From Reichenbachiella ulvae (lineage in GTDB: Bacteria > Bacteroidota > Bacteroidia > Cytophagales > Cyclobacteriaceae), in assembly GCF_025833875.1 (NCBI RefSeq), contig NZ_JAOYOD010000001.1:2480001-2544000 (forward strand): DNA of 64,000 bases, given 5' to 3'. Shown piece by piece: positions 31,904 to 42,533 of this stretch (the stretch's first letter is position 1; each line of letters starts with the position of its first letter). A program made the translations under genes and the position numbers. The notes beneath the pieces are model-generated. The model had not been told where the DNA came from. It did no database searches and saw nothing but the letters and a program-made list of their open reading frames with translations.

Positions 31904-33202
31904 ATGAAAAAACACTTAACCCTCCTTTTGATTCTATCATCCGCAGTGATCACCTGGGCTCAACCCGGCAATCTTAGCCAGCAAGCCCAAAACCAGGCCA
32001 GCCAGATCGAAGAAAAAATGATCGAATGGAGGCACGACCTCCACCAAAATCCAGAGCTATCGAATCGCGAATTCAACACCGCCAGGAAAATCGAAAAACA
32101 CCTCAAAAGCCTCGGCATAGAGGTGCAGACGGGAGTGGCCAAAACAGGCGTCATCGGTATCCTGAAAGGTGGCCAACCCGGGCCGGTCATTGGCCTGCGT
32201 GCCGATATGGATGCCCTGCCGGTAACGGAACGTGTCGAGATTCCCTGGGCCTCCCAAGTCACCGCCAGCTACAACGGCATAGAATCTGGAGTGATGCATG
32301 CCTGCGGTCACGACACCCATGTAGCGATCCTAATGGCCACAGCCGAGGTATTGAACAAAATGAAAAAGGACCTCAAAGGCACGGTCAAATTTGTCTTCCA
32401 GCCCGCTGAAGAAGGAGCCCCTCCGGGAGAAGAAGGAGGCGCCCAACTAATGGTAAAAGAGGGGGTACTCCATCACCCTGACGTAGATGTGATGATCGGA
32501 CTGCATATCAATGCCAGCACACCCGTCGGTCAGATCAAATACAAATCTGGCGGTACCATGGCTGCCGCAGACCGCTGGGTCATGAAGATCAAAGGCAAGC
32601 AATCGCACGGCTCCAGACCCTGGACCAGCGTCGACCCGATCGTCACCGCTGCCCAGATCATCAACGGCATGCAGACCGTGATCAGCCGAAACGCCGAACT
32701 CACCAAAGAAGCCGCCGTACTCACCGTAGGACTGATCCGCGGGGGCATTCGCAACAACATCATACCCGAAGAAGTAGAAATGATCGGCACCATCCGCACG
32801 CTAGATGTGGACATGCAGGACAAACTTCACGAAGACTTCCGCCGTGTCGCCATCAATATCGGTGAAAGCATGGGCGCAACGGTAGAACTGGAGATCACCA
32901 AGCAGGTCCCCGTCACCTACAACGATCCCGAACTGACCAGCACGCTGGTGCCCTTTATCTCTGATGCCATCGGAGCTGAAAACGTAGTGATCAGAAAGGC
33001 CATGACCGGCGCAGAGGACTTCTCCTATTTCGCCAACGAGGTACCTTCTTTCTTTTTCTTTGTCGGGGGATGCCCCAAAGGCACAGACCCCAACGAAGCA
33101 GCCCCACATCACACGCCGGACTTTTATGTAGATGATGCAGGCATGATCACCGGACTCCAGTCCATGCTAGCTGCCACCCTCGGCTACATGTACCAGGAGT
33201 AG
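31904..33202 (+). CDS. M20-family amidohydrolase (N-acyl amino acid / hippurate hydrolase-like)
   Basis: A 432-residue exported enzyme with signal peptide (LLLILSSAVITWAQ). Metal-site motifs: HDLHQNPELS, GLRADMDALPV, HACGHDTHVAILMA, FQPAEEGAPPGEEGG, and near the C-terminus MTGAEDFSYFANEVPSFF. These enzymes hydrolyse N-acyl bonds of amino acids or peptides using two zinc ions. A dimerisation domain is inserted at about residues 210-325. It is a stand-alone gene. Confidence 0.9.
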   Translation: MKKHLTLLLILSSAVITWAQPGNLSQQAQNQASQIEEKMIEWRHDLHQNPELSNREFNTARKIEKHLKSLGIEVQTGVAKTGVIGILKGGQPGPVIGLRADMDALPVTERVEIPWASQVTASYNGIESGVMHACGHDTHVAILMATAEVLNKMKKDLKGTVKFVFQPAEEGAPPGEEGGAQLMVKEGVLHHPDVDVMIGLHINASTPVGQIKYKSGGTMAAADRWVMKIKGKQSHGSRPWTSVDPIVTAAQIINGMQTVISRNAELTKEAAVLTVGLIRGGIRNNIIPEEVEMIGTIRTLDVDMQDKLHEDFRRVAINIGESMGATVELEITKQVPVTYNDPELTSTLVPFISDAIGAENVVIRKAMTGAEDFSYFANEVPSFFFFVGGCPKGTDPNEAAPHHTPDFYVDDAGMITGLQSMLAATLGYMYQE

Positions 33203-33214
33203 AAAATCAAATCA

Positions 33215-33243
33215 CGTCGGAGAGGTTGGGAACCTCTTTGACG
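33215..33243 (+). terminator. Hairpin after the amidohydrolase gene
   Basis: AGAGGTT-GGG-AACCTCT forms the inner stem and CGTC/GACG an outer one. The following T run is weak. It could serve both this gene and the convergent DUF418 gene. Confidence 0.5.
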
Positions 33244-33289
33244 TTTATGTAGTCTTGAATCTTGGTTCTTGGCTCTTGAGTCTAACTCT

Positions 33290-34582
33290 CTAATCTCTCC
33301 TAAAAGGCTGTCTCTCCCAATAGGTCAGCGTCCTCCACCCCCACTCTAGCGGCCCAAAACGAAAGTATTTCAACCAGATCGGACTCATGATCAGCTGAAA
33401 AATCCAGATACCGAATACGATGTAATACAACTCATAGCGTTCGAAAGCCCCAAACTGCTTGAAGAAGATAAATATGGTCGTAGTGATCAGGGTATGTGAG
33501 ATATAGTTGGACAATGCCATCTGCCCCACAGCTGCCAGGGCCCTTTGCAGAAAGCCCAATAGCCCTGATTTCACAAACAGCATAATCAAAGCAACATGCC
33601 CAAAAGTGGTCGCCACCCTACCTACATCATAGCTAAGACTTGCTTTGCCAGTCGCCACGATTTCAAAGTCATGTTCGACGATATAGACGGTTTCGAAGTA
33701 GTTGATGGTAAGTCCTACGCCATACCCAACCAGTAGCATGATCAGGTAAAAACCATTGCTCCTTTCGGCCTGAAAAATCCCCAGCTTGAAAAACGCCATA
33801 CCCAGGATCATCATCGCGAAAATGTCAAAAAAGAAATAGCGATACATGATCATGGTCTCGAGGAATTGAGCCACCTTGGACTGAGAGGCCACTACACTAA
33901 AGTAGCCTTTGTGTCTCGAAGCAATGTCTTTATCGATGACCTCTTGCGGTGGCTTGGCCTCTGCCAGTACGGCCTCCCATCCTTCGATTGCCCCTGTTTC
34001 TTCCTCGGTCAGTTCCTGCCCTGCTTCCTTCTTTTCTTTCGCTTCCTGGGATGCAAGTGACATATTACGGTTGGTAGCATAGTCAGTATAGTTGATCAGG
34101 AAAGCACCTACCAGCGCGAAGAAGGCAACGATGATCAGCTTTTTGGCATCCAGATTCCGAAAACTATAGACGAAAAATCCCACCAGGCCATAGGCGTAGA
34201 GAATATCCCCAATCCAAAGCAAAAGATAGGCATGGACCATCCCAAAGACGACCAACCAGGACACACGTCTGAAGTAGGCATCTGTGACAGATACCCCATT
34301 GATATCTCCGACAGACCGCGAAGTAAAAAGGATCACCCCCGCCCCAAAGAGCATGGAGAACATCCCTCGCATCGTCCCTTCGAAAAGCATGGTAGTAGCC
34401 CACCAGGCAGTGAGGTTCCATCCCGTGAATCCACCCGAAACGGTAGGATCAGAATAAGCATGGGACAGGCCCATACCGGCTATATTCATGAGTAATATCC
34501 CCAGCAAAGCGACACCACGGATGGTATCCAGGGAACTGATGCGCTGTGCGCGAGTGGTTGGCTTCAGATCAACAGCAGTCAT
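33290..34582 (-). CDS. DUF418 family membrane protein (YeiB-like)
   Basis: A 430-residue integral membrane protein with about ten helices. The N-terminus has RISSLDTIRGVALLGILLMNIAG, the family signature, and the C-terminal DUF418 region has SNYISHTLI and FGPLEWGWRTLTYW. An internal charged loop (about 165-220) is long. Function is not established; an acyltransferase-like role has been suggested for relatives. Confidence 0.85.
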   Translation of the reverse strand: MTAVDLKPTTRAQRISSLDTIRGVALLGILLMNIAGMGLSHAYSDPTVSGGFTGWNLTAWWATTMLFEGTMRGMFSMLFGAGVILFTSRSVGDINGVSVTDAYFRRVSWLVVFGMVHAYLLLWIGDILYAYGLVGFFVYSFRNLDAKKLIIVAFFALVGAFLINYTDYATNRNMSLASQEAKEKKEAGQELTEEETGAIEGWEAVLAEAKPPQEVIDKDIASRHKGYFSVVASQSKVAQFLETMIMYRYFFFDIFAMMILGMAFFKLGIFQAERSNGFYLIMLLVGYGVGLTINYFETVYIVEHDFEIVATGKASLSYDVGRVATTFGHVALIMLFVKSGLLGFLQRALAAVGQMALSNYISHTLITTTIFIFFKQFGAFERYELYYIVFGIWIFQLIMSPIWLKYFRFGPLEWGWRTLTYWERQPFRRD

Positions 34583-34794
34583 AAGATTAGGTATAAGGTT
34601 AGAGTCTATACAAGCTAATGCATATTTATGTATAAACCTATAATTTTGTATTACTGAAAATCAACGAGTTAGAATCCTAATGCATCAATCATTTCAAATC
34701 AACGCTCCACTCCTGCAGTTATTGATTTGAAAAACTTATTTGCAAATCAAAAAAACATGCTAATTTCAAAGTTTAGACAGCATTTTATTCTTTC

Positions 34795-35235
34795 ATGAAT
34801 TACTTCAAATGGCACTCAGATGATAACACGATAATTTTAGAAAAATTCAGAGGAGATTTCACCACTGAATTTCTGGAGTTATCGGAAAAGTATTTGGTGG
34901 ACTTCAGTGAATTTGATCAAGTAAAACTCATCAGTGATGTCAGGTTGGCCAATTTTAGTAAGGTGGCTCCTGGAGAGGCCGCTCGCTTTGCTTCCAATTT
35001 TATCCGAACCGTCCCCGCTAGTTTCCCTCTGGAATTATGCTTTGTACTTGGCGAAGACGAAAGAGATGACATGGATGTGATTACCTCCTATGCCGAACCC
35101 ATCAGCAGTAGCATCAATATTGATTTTAAATTGCTAAGAACCATGGATGAAGTCAAGGATCAGCTAAACATCGATTCTGAAAGCTCCAAAAAAATGAACC
35201 AGGCCATCGACGAATGGCTCAAGACCCTTAGCTAG
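34795..35235 (+). CDS. Hypothetical protein, possibly STAS/SpoIIAA-like fold
   Basis: A 146-residue acidic soluble protein. The alternation of strands and helices (YFKWHSDDNTIILEKFRG, KLISDVRLANFSKV) is compatible with a SpoIIAA-like fold, as in small Bacteroidota proteins of this size, but I do not recognise a family. It ends two bases before the converging regulator gene. Confidence 0.6.
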   Translation: MNYFKWHSDDNTIILEKFRGDFTTEFLELSEKYLVDFSEFDQVKLISDVRLANFSKVAPGEAARFASNFIRTVPASFPLELCFVLGEDERDDMDVITSYAEPISSSINIDFKLLRTMDEVKDQLNIDSESSKKMNQAIDEWLKTLS

Positions 35236-35237
35236 GC

Positions 35238-38200
35238 TCATTTCTTCTTACTCTTGATATAGTTGGTTGGTGTCTCTCCAAACTCATCCTTAAAGCACTT
35301 TCTGAAATAGGCCGGATCCGTAAACCCTACCTGATAGGTCACTTCAGACACATTCATATCCCCATGCTCGAAGAGCTGAGCAGCACGCTTGATGCGCATC
35401 ATCCGGATGAACTCATTGGGTGACTTACCTGTCAATGCTTTCAACTTACGATAGAGCTGCATGCGACTCAACCCTACTTCCTTACCAAACTCAACGACAG
35501 AATACTCCGAGTTATCCATATTGTTTTCAATGATCTCCATGCACTTTTTTAGGAAGATCTCGTCTGCACTCGTTACAGTCACCATCTTTGGCTCCAGCAC
35601 CAGTTGAGTCTTATCCTGTACCATCTGTCGGCTTTGCTCTCTGGCACTAATCAGGTTTCGTACTTTCAGCTTCAGCACTTCGATGTGAAAAGGTTTGGTT
35701 AGATAATCATCCGCACCTTTTTCCAATCCTTCCACATTGTATATGTAAGAAGTACGAGCTGTCAACAAAATGATCGGTATATGAGAAGTAGCCAGGTTAT
35801 TCTTCATCTTCTGACAGAAGGAAAAACCATCCATCACGGGCATCATCACATCCGAAATCACCAAGTCCAACTCCTCCTCTTCGGCCACAGCCAAAGCATC
35901 TTTCCCATTTTCTGCTTCGAAGACCGCATATTCATATTGAAACAAAGACTTGAGGAATGCCCTTACCTGATCATTGTCTTCTACTAGCAGGATGCGCTTT
36001 AGCTCTGCTACTGGCTTGTCTATTTGACCTGCCTCGAGTACCACCTCATCAGATTCCGAAAACACTACTTCCTTGTAAAGGTCTATATTTTCACTGTCCT
36101 TAAAATCTTTGATTAGCTGTGATTCGTCAAAATGATCGGAGCCCTTTGGAATTTTCACCTCAAAACGCGTCCCCTTCCCTAATTCACTCTTGACCGAAAT
36201 TTGACCATGATGCAGTTCCACCAGGCTTTTGCAGAGCGCCAGACCAATTCCACTGCCTGTTCCAGACTCCTGATCACCAGAATAAAAACGATCGAAGACC
36301 TTATGAATCGCCTCTTCAGCGATACCCTGACCGGTATCATTCACGCTTAGTACGATGCTATCAGGCAATTCAGCAATTTCAATATTCACTGAGTCACCAC
36401 TCTCGGTATGTTTGAAGGCATTGGACAATAAATTGAAAAGAATCTTTTCGAACTGATCCCTATCGAAGAAAACTTGAATCACATTGGATGAAGTGAGCAG
36501 ATTGAACTCAACTCCTTTCTGCCCTGCCAAACTATCAAAGCTCAGCTTCACCTCTTTCACAAACTTGTAAAAGTTCCCTTCTGCTACTTTCAATTGCAAA
36601 CTGCCAGCTTCCGCCTTTCTGAAATCGAGCAATTGATTGATCAATCGCTGCAACCTGTTGGCATTTTGAGAGATCAGCTTAAGTTGCTTTTGCACTTTGA
36701 TGTTGGCATCACCCGAGTTCATCAGTTGCTCTAGCAGGCCCAATATTAGCGTAAGAGGGGTCCGAAATTCGTGAGATATATTGGTAAAAAACTGCAATCG
36801 AGATTTGTTCAGTTTCTCATTATTCTCCTTTTCTAATCTCTCAAATTTTAGATCATGTTCGTAAGCAGTTCTCATTAGGATTAACTTTCTGAAAGCCACT
36901 AAGAAGAGCATTGAAGCGATAACATAAAGAAAAACAGCCCATTGGGTTTTGTACCAGGGCGGAGCTATCACTACTGACAGACTTGTCCCTCTTTCTTGCC
37001 AGAGTCCATCGTCGTTCGAAGCGCGCACGGTGAAAGTATACTCTCCAGGGTTCAAGTTGGTATACTTGGCAAAGCGTCTGGAAGCATCGGTGTAATGCCA
37101 CTCTTCGTCAAAACCCTCTAGACGAAAAGCATAGCGGTTCTTCATAGGGTTGGCATAATGCAATGCAGCAAATTCAAAGGAAATGCTATTCTCAAAGTAT
37201 TTCAGCTCTAGACGATCCATCATCCCTAAAGGACGATCCATGAGTATCCGTCCATTGACTTCCACCCCAGGCTGCACCACTTTATCAGACACCACTACTT
37301 CCTTGAGTGCTACCATGGGTAAATGGGGATTCTGGTAAATATTGTTCGTATTGATCACATTGAAACCATTCGACCCGCCCATCATCAATTCACCATTGTT
37401 GGTTTTGAGTGTCACCTCATTGTAAAAAAAACCTCCTTGCACACGATCCTCCTTGTCAAAATGATTGACATACATGTCTTTTTCGTCAGGATCTATCACT
37501 GTCACCCCTTCATCACCAGTCAGCCAAAGCTGGCCTTTTTCATCTTCGATGATACCCACCACATCTTTGGGTAGCTGCGATTGCGAATTGTTGATCAACA
37601 CAAAATGATCTGATACCGCATCATATAGGTTGAGCCCATCCTCGGTCCCAATCCAAAGGCGATTTTTGGTGTCTTGATGGATAGCATTTACAAAATTGTT
37701 GCTGAGCGTTGAACCATCTAGACTAAATTCATAGACTTTATGTTCTACTATCTTTTGATTCTGAATCTTGATCCTAATCAAACCATCGCCACGAGTACCA
37801 ATCCATAGATAGCCCAAAGGATCCTCATAAATAGTCACCAATGGAATAGGTGATAATCGCTGATCATCAAAAACCAGCACCTCTCCTTCCGGGGTTACCA
37901 GGTTGAGCCCTTTACTCCAGGTACCTACCCACATACCTCCACCTTTGGCTTCACACAGCGACATCACATAATCATCGCTCAGAGCTGCCTCAGAACCCAT
38001 AAAATATTGATCGTAAGACATTATTTTCTTACTATTCCTATCAATGGCGCTTCTATCAAACACGAAAAGTCCAGAACCCGCAGTCCCGACCCAAAATCGA
38101 TCATTTCTATCAATCTCAAATTTTTGTATGTAATCGGTAAAGCCCAATTCTCCAGGAATCCTCCAATCGAACTTTTGAATATCATTAACAAACCCATCCT

Positions 38201-39386
38201 TTAAGTTGACATGAAAAAAACCACCACCCAGGGTACTCATCCAAATATCCCCTTTTCCATCTTGCTTGATGGCTGTCATGATGCTATTAGTGGGATCAAA
38301 AGTTTTGGTTTTGACTAAGCCAATGTTGTTATCGTAAGTATCATATTTATTGATTCCTTTTAAGGTTCCCGCCCAGAGCACTCCACTCTGATCCAGTGTA
38401 ATAGATTGAATCGTGTTTTGACTCAGGTTTACATCCCGATCAAAATCACCAAAGAATCTATCAAAGCTTTTGTTGTTGATATCAAAAACACTCAACCCCA
38501 TATCTGAGCCTAAAAGCAAAAAAGGATTCTTGGAAGAGACCACCTCCATTGATCTAAAAACACTGAATGAAGAAGGTTTGCCCTCCAATACAAAGCTTTC
38601 TATCTCCCCATTAGAATAGCGATTCAGTCCATTTTTGGTTCCCCAAAACACTTGAAGCCCAGTCGCATTCTCTACAAAAGCGATATCATAGACATAGTTG
38701 CTAGCACTTACGTTTTGTACCTCTATTCGTCTAAATTCTGCATTTTCTGGATCCATATTCTCCAACAGATTCAGCCCATACTCGGTACCAACCCAGAGAC
38801 GGTCATAAGGATCAATCATCAATCGTGTGATGAAGCTATTACTGAGCGTGCTTATGTCTGACTCATCGAAAAAGAATGAAGTAAATTGTTCGGTACTTCG
38901 ATCCAGAAAATTGAGGCCATTTTCTGTTGCTATCCATAGATTGCCATGACTGTCCTCGACCATATCCCATACATGTGGATTGCTCAAACAATTGTCACAA
39001 CCATCGGTATAGGTGTACTGATGAAAATACTCACTACCGGCATCCTTGCGAAACAGCCCTCCGCTACGAGTCGCCACCCAAAGTGTAGAATCCGAACTTT
39101 CAAAAACTCTACCAATCTTGTTACTCTTCAGTTTACCTTCAGTGGTATTATCTGCACGGTAGATCTCGGTCGAATAGCCGTCATACTTGATCAGCCCTGA
39201 CCAGGTGGCCACCCATAGATAGCCTTCATGATCCTGAATCACAGAATTGATCGAACGCTGCGAGAGTCCCAATTCGAACTGAGGCTGTTCGAAATATACA
39301 TTCTTGGTTAAGATAGATTCAGGCTGAGCAATAGCTAACTGCACCAGACATCCCATCAAAAAAACTGTAACTAATATTCTATTCAT
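35238..39386 (-). CDS. Hybrid two-component system regulator (HTCS) of the mannan locus
   Basis: A 1382-residue single-polypeptide sensor-regulator. Signal peptide (1-20), two Reg_prop beta-propellers (about 30-690), Y_Y_Y domain (about 740-805), membrane helix (815-835), HisKA with ISHEFRTPL near 872, HATPase_c with GTGSGIGLAL near 1043, receiver domain with phospho-Asp near 1177 (VISDVMMPVMDG), and AraC helix-turn-helix at the C-terminus (GFTDPAYFRKCFKDEF). In Bacteroidota such proteins bind an oligosaccharide in the periplasm and switch on the neighbouring utilisation locus. It lies just downstream of the glycanase genes on the same strand. Confidence 0.93.
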   Translation of the reverse strand: MNRILVTVFLMGCLVQLAIAQPESILTKNVYFEQPQFELGLSQRSINSVIQDHEGYLWVATWSGLIKYDGYSTEIYRADNTTEGKLKSNKIGRVFESSDSTLWVATRSGGLFRKDAGSEYFHQYTYTDGCDNCLSNPHVWDMVEDSHGNLWIATENGLNFLDRSTEQFTSFFFDESDISTLSNSFITRLMIDPYDRLWVGTEYGLNLLENMDPENAEFRRIEVQNVSASNYVYDIAFVENATGLQVFWGTKNGLNRYSNGEIESFVLEGKPSSFSVFRSMEVVSSKNPFLLLGSDMGLSVFDINNKSFDRFFGDFDRDVNLSQNTIQSITLDQSGVLWAGTLKGINKYDTYDNNIGLVKTKTFDPTNSIMTAIKQDGKGDIWMSTLGGGFFHVNLKDGFVNDIQKFDWRIPGELGFTDYIQKFEIDRNDRFWVGTAGSGLFVFDRSAIDRNSKKIMSYDQYFMGSEAALSDDYVMSLCEAKGGGMWVGTWSKGLNLVTPEGEVLVFDDQRLSPIPLVTIYEDPLGYLWIGTRGDGLIRIKIQNQKIVEHKVYEFSLDGSTLSNNFVNAIHQDTKNRLWIGTEDGLNLYDAVSDHFVLINNSQSQLPKDVVGIIEDEKGQLWLTGDEGVTVIDPDEKDMYVNHFDKEDRVQGGFFYNEVTLKTNNGELMMGGSNGFNVINTNNIYQNPHLPMVALKEVVVSDKVVQPGVEVNGRILMDRPLGMMDRLELKYFENSISFEFAALHYANPMKNRYAFRLEGFDEEWHYTDASRRFAKYTNLNPGEYTFTVRASNDDGLWQERGTSLSVVIAPPWYKTQWAVFLYVIASMLFLVAFRKLILMRTAYEHDLKFERLEKENNEKLNKSRLQFFTNISHEFRTPLTLILGLLEQLMNSGDANIKVQKQLKLISQNANRLQRLINQLLDFRKAEAGSLQLKVAEGNFYKFVKEVKLSFDSLAGQKGVEFNLLTSSNVIQVFFDRDQFEKILFNLLSNAFKHTESGDSVNIEIAELPDSIVLSVNDTGQGIAEEAIHKVFDRFYSGDQESGTGSGIGLALCKSLVELHHGQISVKSELGKGTRFEVKIPKGSDHFDESQLIKDFKDSENIDLYKEVVFSESDEVVLEAGQIDKPVAELKRILLVEDNDQVRAFLKSLFQYEYAVFEAENGKDALAVAEEEELDLVISDVMMPVMDGFSFCQKMKNNLATSHIPIILLTARTSYIYNVEGLEKGADDYLTKPFHIEVLKLKVRNLISAREQSRQMVQDKTQLVLEPKMVTVTSADEIFLKKCMEIIENNMDNSEYSVVEFGKEVGLSRMQLYRKLKALTGKSPNEFIRMMRIKRAAQLFEHGDMNVSEVTYQVGFTDPAYFRKCFKDEFGETPTNYIKSKKK

Positions 39387-39492
39387 TTTGGCTGCATCCG
39401 AAAGTCAATAGCAAGGTAGATTGGCCGTTGGAAGTTAAATCAAGGCAGATCAAAATACAAACATCATAGCTAGTCGATCACAGCCTGATCCA

Positions 39493-41193
39493 TCATCGAT
39501 TGATAATGAGCTGTCTTCTGACAATGGCCTGGTCTGTTCTTATCAACAACAAATACTGACCTGGGTTCAACCAGCTGATGTCTATGGCCTGAGTGGTTGA
39601 CTGCTGAGCCAACACCTGCCTTCCCGTCATATCATGAAGCGCGACTGATTGATATTCAAGACCTTTGATTTGGACCTGCTCGCGAGCCGGGTTAGGATAG
39701 ATCACCAGCATGTCTAGGTTTGATGGACTGTGTAACACTGGCTCTTGCGGCTCTATCGTTTCGTCTTCCTCTTCTCTCAGAATCAAATTATACTGACTGT
39801 CAAAGACCAATACCCTCCAATAAGCATAAATTTCTTGTAAGTGCTGGGTAGAGTTTTGAGAAAAGGTCAGTTCGCTCCAGCACATGAACATGGACCAGGG
39901 GGCATCCAGACTAAAAGAGGTTTTCAGATCAGGTATGGGTCCATTTTCCGTCATAGCGATCATTTTCTTACCCTCAGTGATTTCATAAACCTGATTGTAC
40001 ATCTGGGTTTGGGAGACGTAGTTCATGTCTCCTGGATAGGAATCATACCCGATAAAATCCACTTTTTCATTGCCCGGGTACCAGTCGTGTTCTGGCGTAG
40101 ACCATGACCAGATCAGGTTATGTATGCCGTGATGGTTTTGCAAGCGATCGTAAACGATATCCCAAAGTTTGAGACATGGCTCAGGACCATGCGCTCCCCA
40201 CCAAAACCAGCCACCACCAGCCTCATGTAGAGGCCGCCAGATGATCGGCACTCCTGCATCACTCATTTTCTTTAGTTGAACAGCAATAGCATCAATATCC
40301 TCTATAATTAGGTTGTATTCTTCAGTGCCTTCTTTGACAGCTTCACGCACATCAAAATCAGTTTCTTCAGTCCAAAAAGTGTTTTCCCCAGGCACTCCAT
40401 CACTAGGCGAATGCCAGTGCCACTGCCAGTTGACGATACCGACTCCTCCTGTCTCTTTGTGCCAGGCGATCGCATCATCTACCTGACCATCGTCCACTGC
40501 GCCAAAGGTGTGGCTGGCTGTCTCATTGTCCCAGGCATAGGGGTAGCCTTGTGTATAAGATTTGAGGTCATAAACTCTCATCAGCGGGCGATAGCCAGCT
40601 TCACTTACCAGTTCATCATACCTGTCATTCGTCTGCCCAGAAATCACGCGCTTCCCAAAATGCTCCAGCATAAAATCATACAAAGCCACCGCATCGTCAT
40701 TCGCCTGTGGATCAACAGGTGTTGTGGCTATGTCATACGTCTTTTCTTCGATAGGATAGATGACGAAATTATCGACATCCATATACCCCCAATCGCTCTG
40801 AAGCCTAATCGTATTCCGACCACTATTGAATCGATAGCTACCGGCCTTTTGGGATGACCAAACCCCTGAACCCGTAGATTCAAAAACAATAGGATGAGGA
40901 CCATCACCATTGATATAAATTTGCTGGGTTTTAGTACCTGACGAGCTATAACCTATCTCCAATCGATACAAATCCCCCTGGGTAATCGCCACTTGCACTT
41001 CTACATAATCGCTCTTGTTGTCGAATCCGGTCACATAGCCTTCTCCAGAAAACCCGGAATTGGATGTTGCGCTTTGGACGCCGTTGAATGAGCCTTTTTC
41101 AGCTTCTACAGTTGTGATTGGGTCCTGTGCATTCACCCAAAAAGCACAAATGCTTAGGCATAGTAAAGCTGTAGTTCGGGATAACTTGATCAT
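39493..41193 (-). CDS. GH26 beta-mannanase with CBM and type IX secretion tail
   Basis: A 566-residue secreted enzyme: signal peptide, CBM35/CBM6-like beta-sandwich (about 25-148), GH26 barrel (about 155-460) and a type IX sorting domain (about 495-566, starting LVIYPNPAREQVQIKG). The acid/base Glu is in RPLHEAGGGWFWWG (near 323) and the nucleophile Glu in IAMTENGPIPD (near 414). It should cut beta-1,4-mannan outside the cell and, having the sorting tail instead of a lipobox, is anchored or released through the type IX system. Confidence 0.9.
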   Translation of the reverse strand: MIKLSRTTALLCLSICAFWVNAQDPITTVEAEKGSFNGVQSATSNSGFSGEGYVTGFDNKSDYVEVQVAITQGDLYRLEIGYSSSGTKTQQIYINGDGPHPIVFESTGSGVWSSQKAGSYRFNSGRNTIRLQSDWGYMDVDNFVIYPIEEKTYDIATTPVDPQANDDAVALYDFMLEHFGKRVISGQTNDRYDELVSEAGYRPLMRVYDLKSYTQGYPYAWDNETASHTFGAVDDGQVDDAIAWHKETGGVGIVNWQWHWHSPSDGVPGENTFWTEETDFDVREAVKEGTEEYNLIIEDIDAIAVQLKKMSDAGVPIIWRPLHEAGGGWFWWGAHGPEPCLKLWDIVYDRLQNHHGIHNLIWSWSTPEHDWYPGNEKVDFIGYDSYPGDMNYVSQTQMYNQVYEITEGKKMIAMTENGPIPDLKTSFSLDAPWSMFMCWSELTFSQNSTQHLQEIYAYWRVLVFDSQYNLILREEEDETIEPQEPVLHSPSNLDMLVIYPNPAREQVQIKGLEYQSVALHDMTGRQVLAQQSTTQAIDISWLNPGQYLLLIRTDQAIVRRQLIINR

Positions 41194-41225
41194 AGTAGTA
41201 GTCTTTTATTCAGGCGGTAAAACAT

Positions 41226-41258
41226 AACCCTACGAGGGTTTGGAACCCTCGTAGGGTT
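41226..41258 (-). terminator. Strong hairpin between GH27 and GH26
   Basis: A perfect 15-bp inverted repeat AACCCTACGAGGGTT and its complement with a three-base loop. There is no T run on either side, so it may act as an RNA processing or stability element rather than a full terminator inside the operon. Confidence 0.5.
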
Positions 41259-41269
41259 GGTAGTCGATA

Positions 41270-42475
41270 TTATTTCTTCGTCAATCGATACATTAGCACA
41301 TCATGACCAGGGATTGTGGCCTTTAGCGCCTTTTTGGTAGTACCTGACTTTTTGTGCGTATGTACATTGTAGATCGAGTATTGATCAGCTGCATAGTCAT
41401 AGCTGTGACCAAAATCTGGATCTGTCATTTTATTGGCTTTCCAATCGAAGGTGATATCCATCGGGTCTTCCGTTCTGTTGAGGAAAAGCACTGCCACTTC
41501 TCCACCAGCCAATGGCTTCACCCATACTTCATAGTCTTCTTCATCGATATGCTTGTACCCTTGTACACCCAAAGTATCCTGATCTATCGCGATCACGTCT
41601 TTGTTGGTCAGGATCTCGACTGTCTCAGGCGACATGTTTCTGATGTCATTACCAGCTATCAATGGAGCTGCCTGTATCGCCCAAAGCGCAAAGTGTGCTC
41701 TATCTTCGCTAACAGACATGCCATTGCCTACCTCCATCATGTCTGGATCGTTCCAGTGACCTGGACCAGCAGCAGTACGGATACCCGGTCTCATGTCGAT
41801 GATCTGTAGTACACCCCAGGATGACCAGGTACCGTGATCCTCTTCACAGTCAAAGCAGTTGTAGATATCACCAGTCGTTCTCCATAGGTGACCAATCGGC
41901 CCAGCCCACTCCCAGGGATCATTGTCTCCCCACTCGCAAATGCTGAAAACAATAGGACGTCCTGCTTCATACAGTGCATCTCTCATCGTCAGATAGGCAC
42001 CTTCGGCTTTCAAGCCTTCTGTGTTACACCAATCATATTTGAGGTAATCGACACCCCAGCTCGCATAGGTCATCGCATCCTGATACTCACGTCCGCGACT
42101 ACCTGGTCTGCCTCCGCAGGTCTCCCATCCTGCATCAGAGTAGATTCCGAACTTCAGACCTTTGGAGTGAATGTAGTCAGCCAAAGCTTTGATCCCTGAC
42201 GGAAAACGCTCTGGATCTGGGTGAATGAAACCTAAGCTATCACGCTCACCATGCCAACAATCATCAATCACGATATACTCATAGCCAGCATCTTTCATCC
42301 CACTAGCCACCATAGCATCAGCGGTTTCTTTGATCAGATTTTCATCTACATCACAGGCAAACTTGTTCCAGCTATTCCAGCCCATCGGTGGCGTCTCTGC
42401 TAGTCCTTCAAACTTTTGCGCATTTGCTCCGGAGGCAAATACAAGTGCTATTATTAAAACTAAAATTCTCTTCAT
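41270..42475 (-). CDS. GH27 alpha-galactosidase
   Basis: A 401-residue exported protein. It begins AETPPMGWNSWNKFACDVDE after a signal peptide. The nucleophile Asp is in YLKYDWCN (near 147) and the acid/base Asp in GPGHWNDPDMM (near 243). It would remove alpha-1,6-galactose branches from galactomannan oligosaccharides in the periplasm. Length is typical, with a C-terminal beta domain. Confidence 0.94.
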   Translation of the reverse strand: MKRILVLIIALVFASGANAQKFEGLAETPPMGWNSWNKFACDVDENLIKETADAMVASGMKDAGYEYIVIDDCWHGERDSLGFIHPDPERFPSGIKALADYIHSKGLKFGIYSDAGWETCGGRPGSRGREYQDAMTYASWGVDYLKYDWCNTEGLKAEGAYLTMRDALYEAGRPIVFSICEWGDNDPWEWAGPIGHLWRTTGDIYNCFDCEEDHGTWSSWGVLQIIDMRPGIRTAAGPGHWNDPDMMEVGNGMSVSEDRAHFALWAIQAAPLIAGNDIRNMSPETVEILTNKDVIAIDQDTLGVQGYKHIDEEDYEVWVKPLAGGEVAVLFLNRTEDPMDITFDWKANKMTDPDFGHSYDYAADQYSIYNVHTHKKSGTTKKALKATIPGHDVLMYRLTKK

Positions 42476-42533
42476 GCTTAATACTTTATCCTAGATTCTT
42501 ACAATCAATTTTTATAATCAAGCCACCTTTGTA

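Noticed and set aside
34583..34794. Possible regulatory region between DUF418 and the 34795 gene
   Set aside because: It is AT-rich, but I found no dyad or promoter motif clear enough to report.
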